The position numbers and the translations under genes are program-made. The notes under the pieces are model-generated. The model was not told where the DNA came from. It did not search any database and saw only the letters and a list, made by a program, of their open reading frames with translations. A stretch of 64,000 bases of DNA from assembly GCF_002024505.1 (NCBI RefSeq), contig NZ_CP019402.1, positions 3,534,001 through 3,598,000 on the forward strand. Reading direction: 5' to 3'. Origin of the DNA: Plantibacter flavus. Its GTDB lineage: Bacteria; Actinomycetota; Actinomycetes; Actinomycetales; Microbacteriaceae. Below, one piece after another: positions 54,155 through 61,711 of the stretch (position 1 is the first letter of the stretch; each line of letters begins with the position of its first letter).

Positions 54155-54374
54155 GGAACGACCTCTCTCGGCGGGTGCGACGACCGGGTCCGGACTACCG
54201 TCGAAGTATCTCGACTGTCTAGCTATCTCCGCCGTGCTTCATCATGACAGCACGGCCGTGGGATGGACAACTCCCCTATCCGTCAGACGAAACGAGCACG
54301 AGGCGGTGGCATCGTTGCGAGATCGTGCCGTGATGGTCCGCGGATCCTCAGGAACCGTCCGTAGGATGCTGATC

Positions 54375-54584
54375 GTGGGGTGGAAGTGGCCGTGGGGACG
54401 CAAGCGCATCGTCGATGCGCCGGTCGATGCCGGGTCCGACCCCTACCTCCAGTACCTCGAGTGGGTCCGCCTCGGCAAACCGTCGCTCGCGTCACCCGAC
54501 GATCCACCGCTGCAGTTCGACCCGCGATTCGCGCCACGACTGGCCTCGGACGCCGTCAACTCCTCGCGCGCCGACGGCGTCTGA
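54375..54584 (+). CDS. Small hypothetical protein
   Basis: A 69-residue protein (GWKWPWGRKRIVDAPVDAGS then YLQYLEWVRLGKP). The start is uncertain: TAGGAT at 54362-54367 ends seven bases before this GTG, matching the leaderless pattern, while an ATG three codons earlier overlaps that hexamer. No family recognised. Confidence 0.5.
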   Translation: MGWKWPWGRKRIVDAPVDAGSDPYLQYLEWVRLGKPSLASPDDPPLQFDPRFAPRLASDAVNSSRADGV

Positions 54585-54620
54585 GTCTGCCGGTCTGAGC
54601 CCGCCGGTCCACGCACAGCA

Positions 54621-54650
54621 CAGCGCCCGGCACCGAGGTGACGGGCGCTG
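54621..54650. terminator. Hairpin between convergent genes
   Basis: CAGCGCCCG pairs perfectly with CGGGCGCTG around a 12-base loop, ten bases beyond the msrA stop. Confidence 0.6.
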
Positions 54651-54659
54651 CGAAGGTAC

Positions 54660-55208
54660 TTACGCGGTGGCCTGCTCCGCGACCTCGGCGCGGCGCGGGA
54701 GCTTCCAGCCCGGACGCACGAAGTGGCAGGTGTAGCCCCACGGGATGCGCTCCAGGTAGTCCTGGTGCTCCGGCTCGGCCTCCCAGAACTCGGAGACCGG
54801 CTCGACCTCGGTGACGACCTTGCCGGGCCAGAGCCCTGAGGCGTCGACGTCGGCGATCGTGTCGCGTGCGACGCGCTCCTGCTCGGGCGAGGTGAAGAAG
54901 ATCGCCGAGCGGTAGCTCAGGCCGACGTCGTTGCCCTGGCGGTTCTTCGTCGACGGGTCGTGGATCTGGAAGAAGAACTCCAACAGCTCGCGGAAGGACA
55001 GCTTGCTCGGGTCGAAGACGACCTCGAGGGCCTCCGCGTGGGTGCCATGGTTGCGGTAGGTCGCGTTGGCGACATCGCCACCGCTGTAGCCCACGCGCGT
55101 CGACTTCACGCCCGGCATCTTCCGGACGAGGTCTTCCATGCCCCAGAAGCATCCGCCGGCCAGCACCGCGCGCTCGGTCGTCGTGCTCTGCTCGTCTGCT
55201 GCACTCAT
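54660..55208 (-). CDS. msrA: Peptide-methionine (S)-S-oxide reductase
   Basis: Repairs oxidised methionine. The active site GGCFWGMED is at residues 18-26, with RVGYSGG and [18 protein letters not shown] single other cysteine (YTCHF) near the C-terminus could be the resolving residue. AAGGAGGA precedes the ATG. No msrB is adjacent. Confidence 0.95.
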   Translation of the reverse strand: MSAADEQSTTTERAVLAGGCFWGMEDLVRKMPGVKSTRVGYSGGDVANATYRNHGTHAEALEVVFDPSKLSFRELLEFFFQIHDPSTKNRQGNDVGLSYRSAIFFTSPEQERVARDTIADVDASGLWPGKVVTEVEPVSEFWEAEPEHQDYLERIPWGYTCHFVRPGWKLPRRAEVAEQATA

Positions 55209-55358
55209 CGTGACTCCTCCTTCGTGCCGAGCACCGTGCGGGGTCCCCGCGTGCTCCGGTCTTCGGCTCCATGGTATGCAACAGCGTCCGCTTCCGGACT
55301 GTTCCGGGCGGGGCTTGCACTCAGCGGTCGCACAGGTGCGAGGACGCGACAGCGAAGC

Positions 55359-56006
55359 TCAGACGGGCCGCTTGCGACGGAGCTGCTTGATCGACTCATG
55401 GATCTCGGGGGCCAGCACCACGACGCCGGACCGCTCCGACTGCTCGAGGGTGACCGCCTGCGCCTCGTCCGCCGCGGCGAACCAGGAGGCGATGGTCACG
55501 CCGTGGCCGGGCTGACGGACGATCTCGATCGGGTCGCCCGCCTGCACCGTCCCGCTCTTGACCACCTTGAGGTAGGCGCCGGGCCGTGCGGCGTCGGCGA
55601 AGCGCTTCACCCACCGTGGCTCACCCAGGCGCCGCTGGAAGGTGCCGCACGGGGTGCGCGGACAGGTCACCTCGACGACGAGGGTGTCGCCGATCCGCCA
55701 GCGCTCACCGATCTCGGCACCGTTCACGTCGAGCCCCTGCGTACGGAGGTTCTCCCCGAACAGCCCCGGCGTGATCTCCCGACCGAGCTCGCCCTCCCAG
55801 AACCGCGCGTCCTCCTCGGCGTAGGCGTAGAGCGCCTTCGTCAGGCCGCCGTGGTGTTTGCGATCGGCCTGCACGTCGCCGTACAGCCCCATCGGCCGCA
55901 CGTGCAGCGGCTCGTCGACCGGGCGCTTGTCGATCGCGGTGACACCGATCGAACCGTCGTCCACCCGGAGGGCTTCGACGCGACAGAGGGCGAGGAGTTC
56001 AGACAT
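55359..56006 (-). CDS. MOSC-domain protein
   Basis: A 215-residue MOSC protein with the conserved sulfur-carrying cysteine in CPRTPCGTF, plus KALYAYAEEDARFWEGEL and TPGLFGENLRTQGLDV. This is the YiiM/YuaD-like stand-alone type involved in molybdenum-cofactor sulfur handling or N-hydroxylated base detoxification. CAGACT six bases before the ATG is a possible leaderless -10. Confidence 0.9.
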   Translation of the reverse strand: MSELLALCRVEALRVDDGSIGVTAIDKRPVDEPLHVRPMGLYGDVQADRKHHGGLTKALYAYAEEDARFWEGELGREITPGLFGENLRTQGLDVNGAEIGERWRIGDTLVVEVTCPRTPCGTFQRRLGEPRWVKRFADAARPGAYLKVVKSGTVQAGDPIEIVRQPGHGVTIASWFAAADEAQAVTLEQSERSGVVVLAPEIHESIKQLRRKRPV

Positions 56007-56087
56007 GTGACCAGTCTGCCGTGTCGTCCGCGACCGTCCGGACGACGGGGCCGGTGCGGCTCAGGCGGAGTGGCTCAGTGGATCAGC

Positions 56088-57194
56088 TCAGGCGGACTCG
56101 CGGACGACGAGCGAGACACCCACCGAGCGTCGGACGGACGGCCCCGAGAGCGGGAGCGTGCCGGACATCATGCCGTCGAGCAACTCCAGGCTGTGCCGTG
56201 CGATGTCACCCTTGTCGACGGCGACGCTCGTCAGCTCAGGGGTGACGAAGCGACCGAGGTCGAGTCCGTCGATGCCGATGACGGCGACGTCCTCCGGCAC
56301 GCCGACCCCGGCACGGGCGAGGCCCTTGAGCACGCCGACCGCCATGACGTCGTTGAAGACGAGTACGGCGTCGACGTCGGGCATCGCGGCGCGGCACCGC
56401 AGGGCGGCCGAGACCCCGCCCTGGTGGGTGTCCTCCGCCCAGGTCTCCGACGCCTCCGACCACGGCAGGCCGTGTTCCTCGAGGAACGCGCGGTACGCGA
56501 GACGCCGTCCGGACGGTTCCGCCGAAGCGTCGATCATGGCGATCGACCGGCGCCCGGTCGCGACGAAGTGGGCGAGCGCCTGTCGGATGCCGTCCTCGAA
56601 GTCGATGTCGACGCCCGCCACCTGCAGCGCGGGCTGGGCGTCGGACGGGTCCGCACCGGCCTCAAACTCCTCTGGCCGATGGTCGCCGAGGGAGACGAAC
56701 GGGATGGTGGCGAAGGCGCCCTGGAGTGCTCCGTGGTCGGCGCCGTTGCGCCCGACGACCGCATCGACCTGCCGCGCGAGTTCGGCGAGCTGCGCACGTT
56801 CCGCGTCGGGGAGGTCCGGACCGCGATCCGCTGCGGCGGGTCGGTCGCCCGATGCGTTCGCCGCTCCCCCGACCTCGGCGACCAACACGGTCCATCCGCG
56901 CTCTGCGGCCTGCTGCACGAGGGCGGCCGCGAGCTCCGGGTAGTAGGGGTTCCTCAGGTCGTCGACGACCAGTCCGAGCGTCGTCGTCCGGCCGCTCACC
57001 AGGTGCTGCGCAGCGCGGTTCGGCCGGTAGTTGAGCGAGGCTGCGACCTCGACGACCCGTTGCCTGGTGGCGTCGCTGACGTCGCGCATCCCGTTGAGCG
57101 CTCGGGTCACGGTCTGGCGGGAGACACCGGCGACCCGGGCGACGTCGATGATCGTCGCTCGCGCTGGAGCGTGATCGTCGCGGGGCCTGGTCAT
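56088..57194 (-). CDS. LacI-family transcriptional regulator
   Basis: A 368-residue repressor. The DNA-binding head is ATIIDVARVAGVSRQTVTRA plus the hinge helix RPNRAAQHLVSGRTTTLGLV. The periplasmic-binding-like core carries an unusual Ala/Gly/Asp-rich insertion of about 30 residues near 115-150. It diverges from the Gfo-AKR fusion over a perfect palindrome, which it should bind. The effector is probably a sugar. TACGAT six bases before the ATG decides the start; a GTG two codons earlier overlaps the hexamer. Confidence 0.92.
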   Translation of the reverse strand: MTRPRDDHAPARATIIDVARVAGVSRQTVTRALNGMRDVSDATRQRVVEVAASLNYRPNRAAQHLVSGRTTTLGLVVDDLRNPYYPELAAALVQQAAERGWTVLVAEVGGAANASGDRPAAADRGPDLPDAERAQLAELARQVDAVVGRNGADHGALQGAFATIPFVSLGDHRPEEFEAGADPSDAQPALQVAGVDIDFEDGIRQALAHFVATGRRSIAMIDASAEPSGRRLAYRAFLEEHGLPWSEASETWAEDTHQGGVSAALRCRAAMPDVDAVLVFNDVMAVGVLKGLARAGVGVPEDVAVIGIDGLDLGRFVTPELTSVAVDKGDIARHSLELLDGMMSGTLPLSGPSVRRSVGVSLVVRESA

Positions 57195-57200
57195 GGTCAC

Positions 57201-57206
57201 ATCGTA
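57201..57206 (-). promoter_or_regulatory. -10 hexamer of leaderless LacI gene
   Basis: TACGAT, six bases (GTGACC), ATG. Confidence 0.45.
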
Positions 57207-57218
57207 CTGATACGCTCA

Positions 57219-57247
57219 CACCGTGAACGTTCACGGTGACGTTCACC
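57219..57247. promoter_or_regulatory. LacI-type operator pair
   Basis: CACCGTGAAC and its exact complement form a perfect 20-base palindrome centred on the CG typical of LacI sites. An overlapping imperfect copy (GGTGACGTTCACC) follows on the side of the fusion gene. Both lie between the divergent starts. Confidence 0.8.
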
Positions 57248-57290
57248 ACAGACCATCGCACCGCCGATCAACGTTGAGGAGCACTACCAT

Positions 57291-59282
57291 ATGGAACACG
57301 TCGCCTGGGGCATCATCGGACCCGGAACGATCGCCGAACGGTTCGCGACCGAGCTCCACGCGAGTCGCACCGGTCGACTCGCCGCCGTCGCCAGTCGTGA
57401 CGCGTCGCGTGCTGAGGAGTTCGGCGAGCGCTTCGGGGACGGCACGGCTCCCGTCCGCGCGTACGGCTCCGTCGCCGAGTTGCTGGCCGACCCCGGCGTC
57501 GACGCGGTCTACATCGCGACCCCGCACACGGAACACGTCCGGCTGGTGATCGAAGCGGCGGAAGCGGGCAAGCACATCGTCAGCGAGAAGCCGCTCTCGG
57601 TCAACCGCGCCGGTGCGATGCTCGCGATCGAGGCCGCCCGTCGTGCCGGCGTGTACCTCGCCGAGGCGTTCATGTACCGCTTCCACCCGCAGACCGCCAA
57701 GCTCGTCGAACTCGTGTCGTCCGGCGCCATCGGCGAGGTCGAGCACATCGAGGCGTCGTTCGCGTTCGCCGCGAACCTCCCGGCCGAGCACCGACTCATG
57801 AACCCGGAGCTGGCGGGCGGCGGGATCCTCGACGTCGGTGGCTACCCGGTCTCCATCGCGAGGCTCGTCGCCGGTGCCGCCGTGGGTGCACCGTTCGCCG
57901 ACCCGACGGAGGTCACCGGGAACGGCACCATCGGCTCGACCGGCGTCGACGAGTGGGCCAGCGCGTCGCTCGTGTTCCCGTCAGGCATCACGGCGCACGT
58001 CACGAGCGGCGTGCGCATGCAGGACGACAACCGCGTCGTCGTCACGGGTTCGACGGGCCAGATCATCGTGTCCGACCCGTGGTTGCCGTCGGTCGAGGAC
58101 GGGTCGACGATCGAGGTCCGCACCATCTCGGGCACGGAGTCGATCCACATCCCCGGGGCGCCGCAGTACGCGATCCAGGCCGACGCGGTCGCTGCGTTCG
58201 CCGACGCCGGTCAGGCACCGCAGATGCGCTGGGCGGACTCGCTCGGCAACGCGGCGACCCTCGACCGCTGGCGCGAGGCGGTCGGCCTCGAGTACCCGTT
58301 CGAGTCGATCGACACCGACATCCCGACCGGTTCCGGCCGGCCGCTCGCCGTGCGCGCCGAACTCCCGATGCCGACCGGCCGCATCGCGGGCATCGACCAC
58401 GACATCTCCCGGCTCGTGATGGGTGTCGACAACCAGCAGACCCTGTCGCACGCGTCGGCGATGTTCGACGACTTCTTCGAGCGCGGCGGCAACGCCTTCG
58501 ACACGGCCTGGCTGTACGGCGACGGCCTGCAGGAGCAGCTGCTCGGACGCTGGCTCGCCAACCGTGGCCTCCGGAACGACGTCGTGGTGATCGGCAAGGG
58601 TGCGCACACGCCGTTCTGCGACCCGGAGTCGATCTCGCGTCAGCTGTTCGAGAGCCTCGACCGGCTGGGCACCGACCACCTCGACCTGTACCTGATGCAC
58701 CGCGACAACGTCGAGGTCCCGGTGGGCGAGTTCGTCGACGTGCTGAACGAGCACGCCGAGGCCGGTCGCATCCGTGCGTTCGGTGGCTCCAACTGGTCGA
58801 TCGAGCGGTTCGAGGAGGCGAACGCCTATGCGGCGGCGAACGGGAAGCGGGGCTTCGCGGCGCTGAGCAACCACTTCGGTCTCGCCCGCGCACTCGACGT
58901 GCCGTGGGCCGGGTGCGTGGAGGTGACGGACCCGACGAGCCGCGCGTGGCTCGAGGAGACGAAGACGCCGCTGCTGCCGTGGTCGTCGCAGGCACGCGGC
59001 TTCTTCACCGGGCGTGCCGAACCCGAGGACCTGTCGGACCCGGATCTCGTGCGCTGCTACTACAGCGACGACAACTTCGAGCGGTTGGCCCGCGCCCGTC
59101 AGCTCGGCTCCGAGCTGGGTGTCGCGCCGACCGCGATCGCCCTGGCCTACGTGCTGGCGCAGGACTTCCCGACCTTCGCCCTCATCGGGCCGCGGTCCAT
59201 CGAGGAGACGCGTTCGTCGACCGACGCCCTGTCCCTGAAGCTGACCCCGGAGCAGGTCGCCTGGCTCGACCTCCGAGTCTGA
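57291..59282 (+). CDS. Gfo/Idh/MocA dehydrogenase fused to aldo/keto reductase
   Basis: A 663-residue fusion. Residues 1-330 are a Gfo/Idh/MocA enzyme (WGIIGPGTIAERFATEL cofactor loop, GKHIVSEKPLSVN with the catalytic Lys, GGGILDVGGYPVS). Residues about 365-663 are an aldo/keto reductase with the tetrad Asp/Tyr in FDTAWLYGDG, Lys in VVVIGKGAH, His in LYLMHRDN. Two nicotinamide enzymes in one chain suggest oxidation and reduction of successive positions of a sugar. GAGGAG precedes the ATG. Confidence 0.92.
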   Translation: MEHVAWGIIGPGTIAERFATELHASRTGRLAAVASRDASRAEEFGERFGDGTAPVRAYGSVAELLADPGVDAVYIATPHTEHVRLVIEAAEAGKHIVSEKPLSVNRAGAMLAIEAARRAGVYLAEAFMYRFHPQTAKLVELVSSGAIGEVEHIEASFAFAANLPAEHRLMNPELAGGGILDVGGYPVSIARLVAGAAVGAPFADPTEVTGNGTIGSTGVDEWASASLVFPSGITAHVTSGVRMQDDNRVVVTGSTGQIIVSDPWLPSVEDGSTIEVRTISGTESIHIPGAPQYAIQADAVAAFADAGQAPQMRWADSLGNAATLDRWREAVGLEYPFESIDTDIPTGSGRPLAVRAELPMPTGRIAGIDHDISRLVMGVDNQQTLSHASAMFDDFFERGGNAFDTAWLYGDGLQEQLLGRWLANRGLRNDVVVIGKGAHTPFCDPESISRQLFESLDRLGTDHLDLYLMHRDNVEVPVGEFVDVLNEHAEAGRIRAFGGSNWSIERFEEANAYAAANGKRGFAALSNHFGLARALDVPWAGCVEVTDPTSRAWLEETKTPLLPWSSQARGFFTGRAEPEDLSDPDLVRCYYSDDNFERLARARQLGSELGVAPTAIALAYVLAQDFPTFALIGPRSIEETRSSTDALSLKLTPEQVAWLDLRV

Positions 59283-59301
59283 TCCGTCCCTTCGGGTGAT
59301 G

Positions 59302-59427
59302 CCAGCGCGGTGCGCTGACGTCACCGCGGGGCATGGACGTGAGCGCGGGTCTCCAGAGACCCGCGCTCACGCGTGTGGGGCGCGCCCACGCCGAGTCGTT
59401 CCTCCTCGCGTCAGCGCACCGCGCTGG
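59302..59427. repeat. Nested palindromic element, copy 1
   Basis: Nineteen-base perfect terminal inverted repeats (CCAGCGCGGTGCGCTGACG and complement) enclose a central 16-base-arm palindrome (CGTGAGCGCGGGTCTC, CA, complement at 59338-59371). No ORF. It lies in the 327-base gap between convergent operons. Confidence 0.9.
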
Positions 59428-59466
59428 TCCGAGCGCGGGGTGAGGCCCGCTCAGGGGGACCCGATG

Positions 59467-59573
59467 CCAGCGCGGTGCGCTGGGCCTCGCCGCGGGTCAT
59501 GTGCGTGAGCGCGGGTCTCCAGAGACCCGCGCTCACGCCTATGGGGCGCGCTCGCGTCAGCGCACCGCGCTGG
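59467..59573. repeat. Nested palindromic element, copy 2
   Basis: The same design as copy 1: 16-base terminal inverted repeats (CCAGCGCGGTGCGCTG) around an identical central palindrome (59504-59537), with different sequence between them. Two copies 40 bases apart suggest duplication. Confidence 0.9.
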
Positions 59574-59609
59574 CGCAACCACACCGCCACAGCGAGGGTC
59601 GGGTGGGCG

Positions 59610-60701
59610 TCACGTGAGGGGTTTGCGGGACCGGTCGCGCGCCAGGAGGACGCCGAGGAGCAGGATCAGGATCAGGACGACACCACGGGCGAGGCCCTGC
59701 CAGTAGAAGGACAGCCCGATGAGGTTCATCCCGTTCGTCAGCAGCGCGAAGATGAGCACACCGACGAGCGTCCCGAAGAGGTTCGGCCGCCCGGTCCGAC
59801 TCAGCGTCGTCCCGATGAACACCGCCCCGATGGAGTCGAGCACGTAGAGCTGGCCGCTGTTGGCGACGAAGCCCTGGCTCCGCGAGGCCAGGATCAGCCC
59901 GGCGATGGCCGCGATCCCGGCGGCGAAGATGAACGCCGTCGCCATCGACGTCCCAGCCAACCGCCCGGAGATCCGGGTCGCCGTCGGCTGCTCCCCCGCC
60001 GCGGTCAGCACCCGACCCCAGCGACTCCGTTCGAGCGCAGCCCAGACGATGATCAGCACGAGCACGGCGACGACGATCGGTGCGGCGACGCCGAGCACGG
60101 TGCCGGCACCCAACCACGCGAACTCGTCCGGCACGCTGCTCCGCGACAGATAGATGGGCGACCCGCCGTCGGTCGCGACCTGCTGCACGCCACCACCGAT
60201 GAACCAGACGCTCAGCGTCGCGAGGAACGGTCGGATGCGGAGCACCACGATGAGGAACGCGTTCACGGCCCCGACGAGCAGACCGACGACCAGACCGCCG
60301 ACGATCGCCACCCATGCCACGTAGTCGTCGGCCAGGAGCGCCGACGCGGTGAGCGCCGCGAGGTCGATGGCGACACCGATCGAGAGGTCGATTCCACCGG
60401 CGCGGACGACGACCGTCATCGCGACGGCCGCGAGGAGGAGCAGCGCGTTCTGGTTGAGCACCCCGAGCAGGTTGTCGGCGGTCAGGAACGACGGCGACAG
60501 CACCGCGAACACGATGAGCAACGCCGCCAGCACGGCGGGGGCGAGCGCCTGCGGGACCGCGGCACCGAGGCCACGGACCGTCAGCCTCGAGAGCGGGCCG
60601 CCGGGACGCTGGTCATCACCGCCTCCCGGTCCAGCCGATCCGGCGTTCGGGACGGAGACGCCGGTGGTGGCGGAGGATTGCGTGCGCGTGTCGACACTCA
60701 T
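59610..60701 (-). CDS. Sugar ABC transporter permease (RbsC-like)
   Basis: A 363-residue permease of the ribose/xylose type: about nine helices, the family segment VVRAGGIDLSIGVAIDLAAL, and the ATPase-contact loop RWGRVLTAAGEQPTATRISG. The first 45 residues are a low-complexity Gly/Pro-rich cytosolic tail. The ATG overlaps the upstream permease stop, pointing to a heteromeric channel. Confidence 0.92.
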   Translation of the reverse strand: MSVDTRTQSSATTGVSVPNAGSAGPGGGDDQRPGGPLSRLTVRGLGAAVPQALAPAVLAALLIVFAVLSPSFLTADNLLGVLNQNALLLLAAVAMTVVVRAGGIDLSIGVAIDLAALTASALLADDYVAWVAIVGGLVVGLLVGAVNAFLIVVLRIRPFLATLSVWFIGGGVQQVATDGGSPIYLSRSSVPDEFAWLGAGTVLGVAAPIVVAVLVLIIVWAALERSRWGRVLTAAGEQPTATRISGRLAGTSMATAFIFAAGIAAIAGLILASRSQGFVANSGQLYVLDSIGAVFIGTTLSRTGRPNLFGTLVGVLIFALLTNGMNLIGLSFYWQGLARGVVLILILLLGVLLARDRSRKPLT

Positions 60702-61711
60702 CGCTTGACGCTCCGTTCGCGGATCGCGGCGACCGCGAGGACCAGCAGGATCAGCACACCCTTGGTGATGCCGATCCACTGGCTCGGGACGCCGAGCTGA
60801 CTGAAGCCGTTGGTGAGGATCGCGACGAACACGGCACTGAACAGGGTCCCCGTGATCGTGACGACGAGCCGACGGGAGAACGCGATGGACAGGAATGTCG
60901 CGAGGAGGATGTCGATGAGCGACTGCTCGCCGATCCCCGGCAGGGCAGCGGACAACCGACTGGTCATGAGGACGCCCGCGATCCCGGCGAGGACCGCCGC
61001 GAGGACGTAGCTGACGACGATGTGGCGGTTGACGTCGATCCCGGCCACCCGTGCGGCCGTCGGATTCTGCCCGACCGCGGCGTTCTTCACGCCCCAGCTG
61101 GTCCGCCCGGTGGCGAAGGCGGCGACCGCGAAGACGACGAGCAGCACGACGACCGCGGCAGGGACACCGACGACATGTCCGCTCCGCAGCCAGACCAGCC
61201 CGGCGTCGGAGACGGGCACCTTGACGTTGTTCGTGATGACGATCGTGAGACTCGTGACGATGCTCATCATCGCGAGGGTGACGAGCAGCGGGCGGATCTC
61301 GGCGACGACGACGAGACCGTTCACGAGCCCGATGACCGCCGTGGCTCCGAGCCCGATGAGCAGCGCGAGCGGCAGACCGAGCTCGGCCTGCAGGAGCACC
61401 GCGACGAGCGCGCCGGAGAAGCCGAGGACGGCGCCGATGGAGAGGTCGATGCCGCCGCGGACGACGTCCTCACCACCCGTGACGACGACGATGGACAGGC
61501 CGAAGGCCGCGATCGCGTAGACCGCGGACTGGGTGAGGATCGTCGCGAGGTTGGCCGGGTCGAGGAAGCCGGGCGAGGCGACCGCGAAGACGACGACCTC
61601 GATGACGACGATCGCGTAGCCGATGAGTCCCAACCGGGAGACCGGACGACGCTTCGTCGTGGACTCCGCCGCAGCCGAGGGCGCAGCGGGTGGAGCGGAG
61701 AGCGCGGTCAT
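60698..61711 (-). CDS. Sugar ABC transporter permease (RbsC-like)
   Basis: A 337-residue permease with the same plan: VTGGEDVVRGGIDLSIGAVL and the coupling loop SWGVKNAAVGQNPTAARVAG. It overlaps the ATPase stop and the second permease start, both as ATGA junctions. Two non-identical permeases pair with one double ATPase. Confidence 0.92.
   Translation of the reverse strand: MTALSAPPAAPSAAAESTTKRRPVSRLGLIGYAIVVIEVVVFAVASPGFLDPANLATILTQSAVYAIAAFGLSIVVVTGGEDVVRGGIDLSIGAVLGFSGALVAVLLQAELGLPLALLIGLGATAVIGLVNGLVVVAEIRPLLVTLAMMSIVTSLTIVITNNVKVPVSDAGLVWLRSGHVVGVPAAVVVLLVVFAVAAFATGRTSWGVKNAAVGQNPTAARVAGIDVNRHIVVSYVLAAVLAGIAGVLMTSRLSAALPGIGEQSLIDILLATFLSIAFSRRLVVTITGTLFSAVFVAILTNGFSQLGVPSQWIGITKGVLILLVLAVAAIRERSVKR

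Noticed and set aside
57291..59282. Frameshifted merger of two genes
   Set aside because: The reading frame is continuous with a sensible linker between two complete domains and normal codon use, so a genuine fusion is more likely.
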